This document shows positions 1 through 5,545 of a stretch of 12,035 nucleotides of DNA, piece by piece. The stretch's first letter is position 1; each line of letters opens with the position of its first letter. The position numbers were made by a program, and so were the translations under genes. Below the pieces are notes generated by a model that was not told where the DNA came from, did not search any database, and was given only the letters and a program-made list of their open reading frames with translations. The DNA is from Desulfobacteraceae bacterium. Lineage in GTDB: Bacteria; Desulfobacterota; Desulfobacteria; Desulfobacterales; BuS5. Location of the stretch: positions 1 to 12,035 of the forward strand of contig JAUVKE010000047.1 of NCBI GenBank assembly GCA_030592105.1. The letters run 5' to 3'.

Positions 1-1
1 G

Positions 2-877
2 CACTGGGAAGCCTGCAAGATCAGAAATATGGCCCGCCTTATTGAAGAAAAAATGGGACGGCCCCATCTTTCAGCCACATATGAACGGTGTGTTGACGAA
101 GGGATCAATGCTTTTGAAAGACGGGAACATGGCAATAACTGGATTACAACATTTATCTGGATGGATGGAATGGATGCCATTGTAGCACTTAAAAAACTTG
201 TTTTTGATGAAAAGAAATATACCATGGAACAGGTTTTAGAGATGCTTACTGCCAATTGGGAAGGATATGAAAAAGAACGTATGGATTTTGTCAGAACTCC
301 GAAGTGGGGAAATGACGATCCCTATGCCGACGAAATAATCGTGAAAATTCATGAAAGAATGCGTGATGAAGTCTGCCTTCCTGTTCAGTGCTGGGGTTCA
401 ACCGCCAAAGGTGTTCCCATGGTGCCCCAGAATATTGCAGCATACACAGTTGCTGGTGCTCTTCTAGGAGCTTTGCCAAATGGACGGCGCATTGGAGATA
501 CATGCTATGATGGTGGATGTTCGCCCGGAGCAGGCCTGGACAAAAAAGGACCCACAGCAGTATTGCAGTCTGTTGGAAAGCTTACCCATGAAAATATGTT
601 CAGAGCAAATCTTTTAAACCAGAGGCTTTCACCTTCTCAGCTCATCGGTGACAAGGGTTTTGATGTATGGAAATCATATATTGAAACATGGTGCGACCTT
701 GGGATTAATCATGTTCAATTTAACATGGTCGACAACGAAACTCTGCTAAACGCCCAGAAAGAACCTGAAGATTATAACGAGCTTGTTGTACGGGTTGCCG
801 GCTACAGCGCATTATTTACCGGACTCAACAAAAGAACCCAGGATACAATAATTGCACGTACTATTCAGGAAATATAA
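2..877 (+). CDS. X-succinate synthase (AssA/MasD/BssA/NmsA family) catalytic subunit, C-terminal part
   Basis: This is the 3' end of a glycyl radical enzyme that adds a hydrocarbon radical to fumarate. The frame is open to the left edge, so the ATG at 29 is internal and about 291 residues of an enzyme usually near 860 are visible. The glycyl radical loop RVAGYSA lies at about 791-811, with the radical glycine codon at 800-802, 24 residues before the stop, which is the usual place. PKWGNDD (about 299-319) is a block conserved in bssA/assA-type genes. The cysteine that carries the thiyl radical lies more than 300 residues before the glycine in this family and is outside the window. Small accessory-subunit genes follow, and a matching activating enzyme is at 3429. 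The substrate class is unresolved: the rubredoxin-like small proteins downstream favour alkylsuccinate synthase, but naphthylmethyl- or benzylsuccinate synthase is possible. Confidence 0.93.
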   Translation, partial: HWEACKIRNMARLIEEKMGRPHLSATYERCVDEGINAFERREHGNNWITTFIWMDGMDAIVALKKLVFDEKKYTMEQVLEMLTANWEGYEKERMDFVRTPKWGNDDPYADEIIVKIHERMRDEVCLPVQCWGSTAKGVPMVPQNIAAYTVAGALLGALPNGRRIGDTCYDGGCSPGAGLDKKGPTAVLQSVGKLTHENMFRANLLNQRLSPSQLIGDKGFDVWKSYIETWCDLGINHVQFNMVDNETLLNAQKEPEDYNELVVRVAGYSALFTGLNKRTQDTIIARTIQEI

Positions 878-1252
878 AATAAATAACTGAATAAAAAGTC
901 TAGGCAGAGATTTACAAGTCAAATTTGTTAATCTCTGCTTTGAAATTATTTCAACCCGCATCAAGTACGTATTTGCTGTAAACTTATTCTTTTGTTTTTT
1001 TTGGCACCCCTCACTCTTTAACACAAATAAAAATGATCACGCTCTTGTATAAATAATTAAGTTATGATATTTACTTATTGTTAATTTAAACATCGATAAA
1101 AAAATATCTTGATAAAGTTCTGGTAATGTAATAACTTAAATACATTGTTTTTTTATACAGAAGAGGGTGCAAGTAAAATAAATTGCATTACCAACTGTTT
1201 TTTTTAATCGTTTTCATACATCACTATCTATATTTAAGTAAGGAGCAAAATA
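878..1252. other. 375-base AT-rich spacer between catalytic and small-subunit genes
   Basis: Apart from the hairpin at 904-938 I see no gene here. It contains a 9-bp inverted repeat TTAAGTTAT/ATAACTTAA (1057-1065 and 1131-1139) and a TGCAA-N10-TTGCA dyad (1168-1187) that could be an operator. No convincing promoter pair was found. A good Shine-Dalgarno, AAGGAG, lies at its right end (about 1239-1244) before the ATG at 1253. The spacer is long for subunits of one enzyme and may hold a second promoter for the small-subunit genes. Confidence 0.5.
904..941 (+). terminator. Hairpin after the catalytic subunit gene, possible weak terminator or attenuator
   Basis: GCAGAGATT (904-912) pairs perfectly with AATCTCTGC (930-938). 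After one T/T mismatch the stem continues with ACAA/TTGT (914-917/925-928), leaving a 7-base loop. Only TTT follows before the sequence becomes mixed, so this is a weak intrinsic terminator at best. It begins 26 bases after the stop codon and could lower readthrough into the small-subunit genes. Confidence 0.45.
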
Positions 1253-1486
1253 ATGGCTAGACACGGAGACTGCAAACATTTTATTCCAGATACTGCAAAC
1301 ATGGCTGCATCAGAAGGTATGTGCATGGAAATGGCGGATGAGGATGGAATGCCTGCTATCGTTAACATTTTTAATGATATTGAGGGTTGCGAAAAATATG
1401 AAGAAGCAACCCGAATTAAAACTGATACATCTGAGTTCACATGGGACAAGGACGTTCGTGCTGTACGCGGTTTTGAGGAAAAATAA
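1253..1486 (+). CDS. Small Fe-S-type accessory subunit of the X-succinate synthase (BssC/AssC-like)
   Basis: This 77-residue acidic protein has cysteines at 7, 24 and 46 and the N-terminal pattern H4-x2-C7 (HGDCKHF), followed by a GMCMEM segment and a GCEKYEE segment. Small subunits of benzyl- and alkylsuccinate synthases bind one HiPIP-like [4Fe-4S] cluster, normally through a CxxC plus two distal cysteines. Here the first CxxC cysteine position is occupied by histidine, so a His plus three Cys ligand set is likely. A strong Shine-Dalgarno (AAGGAG, 8 bases upstream) fixes the start. Its position after the catalytic gene supports the subunit role. The assignment to the C-type rather than the B-type small subunit rests on resemblance recalled by eye and is less certain than the general role. 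Confidence 0.7.
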   Translation: MARHGDCKHFIPDTANMAASEGMCMEMADEDGMPAIVNIFNDIEGCEKYEEATRIKTDTSEFTWDKDVRAVRGFEEK

Positions 1487-1514
1487 TTTATAACATACAA
1501 CGGTTTTATTAGCC

Positions 1515-1745
1515 ATGAAATGTTCAAAATGTAAATTTGAAGGGGGGAGAGAAGACTGGCATTTCATAGGAAATGCGAGTCTTACCGGCTTGTTAGCTTC
1601 AAGGAAATGTCCTGATTGCGGACATATTGAAATCTCAAACGAGATGGAAGCTGACGAAGCCTATAAAGGCCCTCGACCATGGGGGCTGGACACGTTTAGA
1701 GGACGTGTGTTTAAGGGGAAGAAAAAACCCGTAACCGATGTATAA
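1515..1745 (+). CDS. Rubredoxin/zinc-ribbon-like small protein 1
   Basis: This 76-residue protein has two metal knuckles, C3-x2-C6 and C32-x2-C35 (KCPDCGHIE), spaced as in rubredoxin-like or zinc-ribbon folds. The C-terminal half is basic and rich in glycine and proline and has no further cysteines. The knuckles would hold one Fe or Zn ion. It starts 28 bases after the previous stop and shows no clear Shine-Dalgarno, so translation may depend on coupling. It is related to the next gene (same knuckles, same spacing class, similar length), suggesting tandem duplication. Alkylsuccinate synthase loci are known to encode an additional small subunit beyond the two of benzylsuccinate synthase, and this gene or the next is a candidate for it. 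No enzymatic role can be read from the sequence. Confidence 0.72.
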   Translation: MKCSKCKFEGGREDWHFIGNASLTGLLASRKCPDCGHIEISNEMEADEAYKGPRPWGLDTFRGRVFKGKKKPVTDV

Positions 1746-1760
1746 AAGAGGAGGAAGTTG

Positions 1761-1985
1761 ATGGAAACAAAATGTGAGCATTGTGATTATGTAGGTCCAA
1801 AAGAAACTTTTACTTATTTGTACAATATCAGACTGGACGATGGAGCAAGCTGGCACGAATGTCCCAAATGCCATGGATGGAATTTTCTTTCGGCAACTGA
1901 CGGTTCGAGCCTAAGCTTTGAGGAGACTGCACGGGGATATAAAATTCATTCCGATCTTGGAGTGGGTGTTAGTAAACCGATTTAA
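1761..1985 (+). CDS. Rubredoxin/zinc-ribbon-like small protein 2
   Basis: This 74-residue protein has knuckles KCEHC near the N-terminus and ECPKC about 33 residues later, again a single metal-binding ribbon. The best start is the ATG at 1761, behind the strong Shine-Dalgarno GAGGAGG at 1748-1754. An in-frame TTG at 1758 directly before it is not needed. The gene begins 15 bases after the stop of its paralogue, so the two are surely co-transcribed. Residues after the second knuckle differ from the first copy: this one ends in a glycine/valine-rich tail (DLGVGVSKP). It probably binds Fe or Zn and may be an electron-transfer or structural subunit of the succinate synthase complex. That function is inferred from position only. 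Confidence 0.72.
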   Translation: METKCEHCDYVGPKETFTYLYNIRLDDGASWHECPKCHGWNFLSATDGSSLSFEETARGYKIHSDLGVGVSKPI

Positions 1986-2114
1986 GTGCTACGGCATTTT
2001 TAAATCAGGCCGAATTAAATATAAGTGCGTTTTAATCGCAATTTGAATTATATTGTATTGTTTATCCAATATAATTACTTTAAACATCATTATTTAATAT
2101 TTAGGAGAAAAAAA

Positions 2115-2288
2115 ATGGCCAAAGATAAATACGAAGGCGAGAAATGGTTCTTCCCCTTTGAAGATGATCCTGAGAACGGAGACCTTGTGGAAAGAGTACT
2201 TGATGCGCGCTGCGCTTACTGGAAATCGACTCCAATGAAAAAAAGTGATGTCCCCCCTGGAGTTAAAATAGGTTCGCCAGTTAAATAG
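2115..2288 (+). CDS. 57-residue small protein, possible further synthase subunit
   Basis: The start is the ATG at 2115, preceded by AGGAG (2103-2107) with 7 bases of spacing. An in-frame upstream ATG at 2025 would add 30 low-complexity residues with no ribosome site and is rejected. The protein is rich in aromatic and acidic residues at the N-terminus (KWFFPFEDDPENG) and has a Pro/Lys-rich tail. It has only one cysteine, in the DARCAYW segment, so it cannot hold a [4Fe-4S] cluster alone. The FFP segment followed by acidic residues loosely recalls benzylsuccinate synthase small subunits, which raises the possibility of a small subunit that has lost its cluster. It is the last gene before a strong hairpin. 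Its function is not recognised. Confidence 0.65.
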   Translation: MAKDKYEGEKWFFPFEDDPENGDLVERVLDARCAYWKSTPMKKSDVPPGVKIGSPVK

Positions 2289-2377
2289 TATCCACTATTT
2301 TCTCGTACAAATACTAAATAATATATGGATATCCTTATTATAGAGCATTATTCTATATATTATTATAGGCAACGAAC

Positions 2378-2415
2378 TGCAGCCTCGCCGGAAAATTAAT
2401 TCCGGCGAGGCTGCA
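2378..2415. terminator. 16-bp GC-rich hairpin closing the small-subunit block
   Basis: A perfect 16-bp inverted repeat (2378-2393 with 2400-2415, core GCCTCGCCGG) surrounds a 6-base AT loop in otherwise AT-rich DNA. There is no T-run on either side, so it is not a classical intrinsic terminator. It could still block transcription or protect the 3' end of the small-subunit transcript. Just upstream (2317-2364) is an AT-rich dyad of AATAATATAT and its complement around GGATATCC. Confidence 0.6.
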
Positions 2416-2424
2416 TGCCTAATA

Positions 2425-2528
2425 TATAGATTGTCATATAGTAGCCTGTTTTTAAAATTAGGCAGAAGGCGTATTATAATACGCAGGCGGCCGATAACGG
2501 AGTGAAATTATTTATATGACGATCTATA
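2425..2528 (+). mobile_element. MITE-like repeat, copy A (104 bp)
   Basis: Terminal inverted repeats TATAGATTGTCATATA (2425-2440) and its near-complement (2513-2528) match at 15 of 16 positions. Inside is a perfect 16-bp palindrome GCGTATTATAATACGC (2470-2485). A second, 118-bp copy lies at 11172-11289 on the opposite strand. The ends begin with TATA, compatible with insertion at TA. The element has no coding capacity. It ends 22 bases before the start codon at 2551. Confidence 0.8.
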
Positions 2529-2550
2529 ATAACACAACCAAACTAACCTT

Positions 2551-2928
2551 ATGACTATACTTCCTGATACAGTATTAGATGCTTTAGCTGAACCTGCTTC
2601 TGTTACCATGGTTGCCACAGTTGATGGCCAGGGGAAGCCCAATACAGTGGTGATATCAACCATTGCTGTTATTGATCTTGAAACTCTGGCTTTTGCCGAT
2701 GCATGCCTCGGCAAAACCAAGGCAAATTTAAGGGAGACTGGAAAACTTACAGTAACAGTTGCAACATCTCAAGGCACAGCTCACCAGATACAATGTACAT
2801 TTATCCACTTTGACAACAAAACACCTTTGTTTGACACATGGCATGATGCTGTCTGGAATAGAATGAACATACAGATCAAAGGTGTAGCAATCGCCAAAGT
2901 TGAAAGTGTCTCCGCCGCAGATTTATAG
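2551..2928 (+). CDS. Pyridoxamine 5'-phosphate oxidase-like split-barrel protein 1
   Basis: This 125-residue single-domain protein has the pattern of small PNPOx-type flavin-binding split barrels. A short N-terminal helix is followed by a first strand pair VTMVATVDGQGKPNTV, a second pair with ADACLGKTKANL (the usual flavin-phosphate region with Lys, Thr, Asn and Leu), and LTVTVATSQG. Members bind FMN, F420, heme or similar and act as dimers, and their reactions are often unknown. No Shine-Dalgarno is visible before the ATG. The 5' flank is the MITE ending at 2528, so the native leader may have been replaced. A start at the internal Met 20 would cut the first strand and is unlikely. It stands 36 bases before a second protein of the same fold. 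The cofactor and substrate cannot be inferred. Confidence 0.75.
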   Translation: MTILPDTVLDALAEPASVTMVATVDGQGKPNTVVISTIAVIDLETLAFADACLGKTKANLRETGKLTVTVATSQGTAHQIQCTFIHFDNKTPLFDTWHDAVWNRMNIQIKGVAIAKVESVSAADL

Positions 2929-2964
2929 TCCATTATTAAAAGAATAAAAAAAAGACAAAAACAG

Positions 2965-3357
2965 ATGAAAATCCCAGATGATGTTAGAGAAATCCTCAAG
3001 GATTCAGCAACCGTCAAGATGATCAGCACAGCCAATACCCACCTTGATATCAGCCTGGAAAGGGTAAAGTATGTGGAAATACTTGATGATAACATTATCC
3101 TTCTTCCATATTTTAACGAGAAGAATAACACTTTAAAAAATATTCAACAAAACAGTGCTATCTCCCTGGCTGTATTACGCCCTCCCATTATTGCTTTTAA
3201 ATTAAACGGGACTTTAAAGGAGATTGACAAAACAGAAAAATATTTGAAATATTTTAATACAACCCATGCAGGTCAAACAATATCTGGAGTCATAAAAATC
3301 AAAATTGTTGAAATTCATGCATTAACAATGGCTATTTCAGGTGATAAAATCGCCTGA
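2965..3357 (+). CDS. Pyridoxamine 5'-phosphate oxidase-like split-barrel protein 2
   Basis: This 130-residue protein is organised like its upstream neighbour: a helical N-terminus (IPDDVREILKD), a strand pair VKMISTANTHLDIS, an ILLPYFNEKNNTLKNI segment at the position of the flavin-contacting KTxxNL region, then SAISLAV and an extended strand region ending VVEIHALTM-like (IKIKIVEIHAL). It is clearly more divergent than the first, and some flavin-contacting residues may be lost. Like the first, it lacks an obvious Shine-Dalgarno. The two may form a heterodimer, since split-barrel proteins place the flavin at the dimer interface. They sit between the small-subunit genes and the activating enzyme, which suggests a supporting role in the same pathway, but nothing in the sequence proves it. 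Confidence 0.62.
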   Translation: MKIPDDVREILKDSATVKMISTANTHLDISLERVKYVEILDDNIILLPYFNEKNNTLKNIQQNSAISLAVLRPPIIAFKLNGTLKEIDKTEKYLKYFNTTHAGQTISGVIKIKIVEIHALTMAISGDKIA

Positions 3358-3428
3358 GCATGCACTGTTTTCATACACTAAGACCCCCTTCCTTCCACCG
3401 TAAATGATTTACTTTTCTGGAGGTAAAA

Positions 3429-4370
3429 ATGGCCGAAAAATGTCTTATTACAAATGTGCAACGGTATTCAATCAACGATGGGCCAGGGATACGAACCCTC
3501 GTTGTTACCATGGGCTGTAATCTCAAATGCCTCTGGTGCCATAATCCTGAAACCATAAGTGGAAAAAATGAGCTATATTGGAGAACAACACTTTGTGTGC
3601 AGTGTGGTCTGTGCATAGAGGCTTGTCCCCAGGAGGCCATATTGCCGCCAATACCTGTGGAAGAAGCAAGGGAAGAAGGGAGTACTTATCATAAAATAGA
3701 CAGAACAAAATGTGATCTCTGTATGAAGTGTGTTGACGCGTGTATTTATGATGCCCTTGCCCCTGCAGGAAATTACTTAACTTCTGATGAAGTACTTGAT
3801 GAAGTCGAAAGGGATAAGCCATTTTATAAAAATTCCGGGGGGGGAATGACCATAGGTGGAGGAGAACCCACAACCCATATAAATTTCCTCATGGAGCTTC
3901 TGGTTAAAGGAAAAGAAAAAGATCTTCACATCTGTCTTGATACCAACGGTATTTCATCCTGGAGTTCATATGAAAAGACTATTCCATATGTTGATCTTTA
4001 TTTAATAGATTTTAAAAATATGGATACAAAAAAGCATGCCAAAGCAACTGGGGCAGGAAATGAAAAAATTCTTGAAAATGTAAGGACCCTTTCTGAAAAA
4101 GGATGCAAAATCAGAGGTAGAGTTCCTGTTATATATGATTTTAACGATAATGATGAAAATTTTGAGCAGCTTGCAGAATTTATTAACAGTCTTCCTAACC
4201 CTGTAGAAGGGATTGACCTTCTCCCCTTTCATAACTGGTGCCAGAATAAATACAGATGGCTTGGGTTAGACTGGCCCCTGGAAGATGAAGAGAGCATGGA
4301 TCCAATGGAAGTAGAAGGGTTTAAGGAGATTCTTGCTTCCCGCGGCATTGTCTGTACCATAGGCGGATGA
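3429..4370 (+). CDS. Glycyl-radical-enzyme activating protein (AssD/BssD/MasG-like radical SAM enzyme)
   Basis: This 313-residue radical SAM enzyme uses S-adenosylmethionine to create the glycyl radical on the synthase catalytic subunit. The SAM cluster motif is C30-x3-C34-x2-C37, in the family-typical context DGPGIRT...GCNLKCLWCHN. It is followed by a two-cluster ferredoxin insert: C56-x2-C59-x2-C62-x3-C66 and C95-x2-C98-x2-C101-x3-C105. The SAM-binding GGGEP comes after that (in MTIGGGEP). The ferredoxin insert distinguishes these activases from the pyruvate formate-lyase type. The start is fixed by CTGGAGGT (3417-3424) just upstream. Length and motifs are complete, so the gene looks functional. 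It is separated from its presumed target by the small-subunit genes, a repeat and the two split-barrel genes, unlike bss operons in which the activase precedes the subunits. Confidence 0.94.
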   Translation: MAEKCLITNVQRYSINDGPGIRTLVVTMGCNLKCLWCHNPETISGKNELYWRTTLCVQCGLCIEACPQEAILPPIPVEEAREEGSTYHKIDRTKCDLCMKCVDACIYDALAPAGNYLTSDEVLDEVERDKPFYKNSGGGMTIGGGEPTTHINFLMELLVKGKEKDLHICLDTNGISSWSSYEKTIPYVDLYLIDFKNMDTKKHAKATGAGNEKILENVRTLSEKGCKIRGRVPVIYDFNDNDENFEQLAEFINSLPNPVEGIDLLPFHNWCQNKYRWLGLDWPLEDEESMDPMEVEGFKEILASRGIVCTIGG

Positions 4371-4693
4371 TTTAAAGCCGAGTACCCTTCACATTTCATG
4401 GGAAAAAGCATTATCCGTTTTTAAACGCTAAACAATTTGTAACTATTGAGTTGTGCTGATTGCAGACATGCTTCAGTTGGATCTGGTTAAAACTTTGGAC
4501 CTATACACTGAATAGTTACAATTACAATTATAATTTTTGGGCTTGGTTTTATCTTGGGCCACCTATTCTTGAGTTGTTAGTATTGAAAAAAATAGATTGT
4601 ATCTTTGTTCGCAATACTCATCCCTCATATCCCAAAATGGCCTTAATTAAAACCAATACCTAATTTTTACATGTTCTAACGGAGAAAAACAGC
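4371..4693. other. 323-base intergenic region with an 85-bp inverted-repeat element
   Basis: I see no credible gene here. An ORF at 4460-4663 is low-complexity and lacks a ribosome site. The main structure is an inverted repeat at 4437-4451/4507-4521, annotated separately. The right end carries GGAG (4681-4684), the ribosome site of the next gene. The length suggests a separate promoter for the MoxR/VWA genes, but no clear -35/-10 pair was found. Confidence 0.5.
4437..4521. repeat. 85-bp element bounded by inverted repeats
   Basis: TTGTAACTATT (4437-4447) is the exact reverse complement of 4511-4521. After one mismatch the match continues for AGT/ACT (4449-4451/4507-4509). The two arms enclose 55 bases. 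No matching flanking target duplication was found. It could be a small non-autonomous element, the remnant ends of an insertion sequence, or an operator pair. Confidence 0.45.
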
Positions 4694-5545
4694 ATGGCTC
4701 AGGACACATCATTATCAGATATTCTCATCCCGGAAAAAGACCCCCATTATTTTTTATCGACGGAAATTTCATCCAATCTTAACAGGTTTAATACATTATC
4801 CGAAGAATTTCCCACAAATCTTCTTATTGTTGGCAAACAGGGCTGCGGGAAGTCGACACTTGTAAAACAATTCGCAGCACGTCACAACCGGCCCCTTGCA
4901 ACTTTTCAGGTGGGGATCCTTTCCGAACCTGGCCAGCTTTTCGGGGAACTCCGGCTAAAAGATGGAGAAACATATTACCAGCAGTTTCTTTTTCCCCAGG
5001 CCATAGCCACACCAAACTGCGTAATTCATTTAGAAGAAATAAACCGCCCGGAACATCCCAAGGCTTTGAATATGCTCTTTTCCATTTTAAGTGATGACCG
5101 CCAGGCATGGCTTGACGATCTGGGCAATGTTCAAGTCGCAGATGGGGTTATCTTTTTCGCAACCCTTAATGAGGGAGAGGAATTCAGTGGCACGGAAATG
5201 CTTGACGCTGCTCTAAAAGACAGATTTTACGTAGTCTCCATGGACTACCTTCCCCTTAGCGTTGAAAAGAGGGTGTTAATGCTCAAAACAGGTATTCCTG
5301 AAGAAAAAGCTCAAAAGATTGTCTCTATTTTAAATAATCTAAGGTATAACGCAAAAATGCCCATTTCCGTATCCACAAGACACAGCCTCATGATAGCAAG
5401 ACTTGTGAAAGCAGGAGCAAGTATCAGGGAAGCTTTGATTTTCAGCTTGCAGATGAGCAAGGAAGCTCTTGAGGCAATTCTGCTTTCTGTTCAAGTGGAA
5501 ATGGATGAGACAAAGGTGCCTGAATATGCCTATGAATTATATTAA
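4694..5545 (+). CDS. MoxR-family AAA+ ATPase 1 (BssE/NorQ/CbbQ-like chaperone)
   Basis: This 283-residue cytoplasmic AAA+ ATPase has Walker A GKQGCGKST (47-55), a Walker B strand CVIHLEE (109-115), sensor 1 Asn159 in FFATLNEGEE, an arginine finger Arg177 in LKDRF, and a sensor-2 region VSTRHSL near residue 225. The Walker B acidic pair is Glu-Glu rather than the usual Asp-Glu. MoxR ATPases form hexameric rings that work with VWA partners to activate or remodel metalloenzymes. A homologue, BssE, is encoded in bss operons. The following VWA gene overlaps it by 20 bp, so the two are translationally coupled and probably form a complex. GGAG lies 9 bases before the start. A close paralogue is at 7251. 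The target is inferred to be the glycyl radical synthase. Confidence 0.9.
   Translation: MAQDTSLSDILIPEKDPHYFLSTEISSNLNRFNTLSEEFPTNLLIVGKQGCGKSTLVKQFAARHNRPLATFQVGILSEPGQLFGELRLKDGETYYQQFLFPQAIATPNCVIHLEEINRPEHPKALNMLFSILSDDRQAWLDDLGNVQVADGVIFFATLNEGEEFSGTEMLDAALKDRFYVVSMDYLPLSVEKRVLMLKTGIPEEKAQKIVSILNNLRYNAKMPISVSTRHSLMIARLVKAGASIREALIFSLQMSKEALEAILLSVQVEMDETKVPEYAYELY

Noticed and set aside
1002..1020. TGGCAC resembling the -24 box of a sigma-54 promoter
   Set aside because: No GC dinucleotide lies at the required -12 spacing; the downstream bases are TCACTCTTT.
812..1024. Minus-strand ORF over the end of the synthase gene
   Set aside because: It is a shadow of the coding frame and the AT-rich spacer, with no domain or ribosome site.
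1109..1137. TTGATA-N17-TAACTT as a sigma-70 promoter for the small-subunit genes
   Set aside because: The -10 matches the consensus at only three positions, and many equally weak pairs occur in this AT-rich spacer.
2025..2114. N-terminal extension of the 57-residue protein
   Set aside because: The extension is AT-driven and low-complexity; a strong Shine-Dalgarno sits directly before the ATG at 2115.
4460..4663. ORF of 67 codons between the activase and MoxR genes
   Set aside because: It overlaps the inverted-repeat element, has low-complexity Tyr/Asn/Trp content, no ribosome site and no recognisable domain.
5469..5525. Longer N-terminus for VWA 1
   Set aside because: It would overlap the ATPase gene by 77 bases without a ribosome site; 5526 has AAAGGTG at 7 bases.
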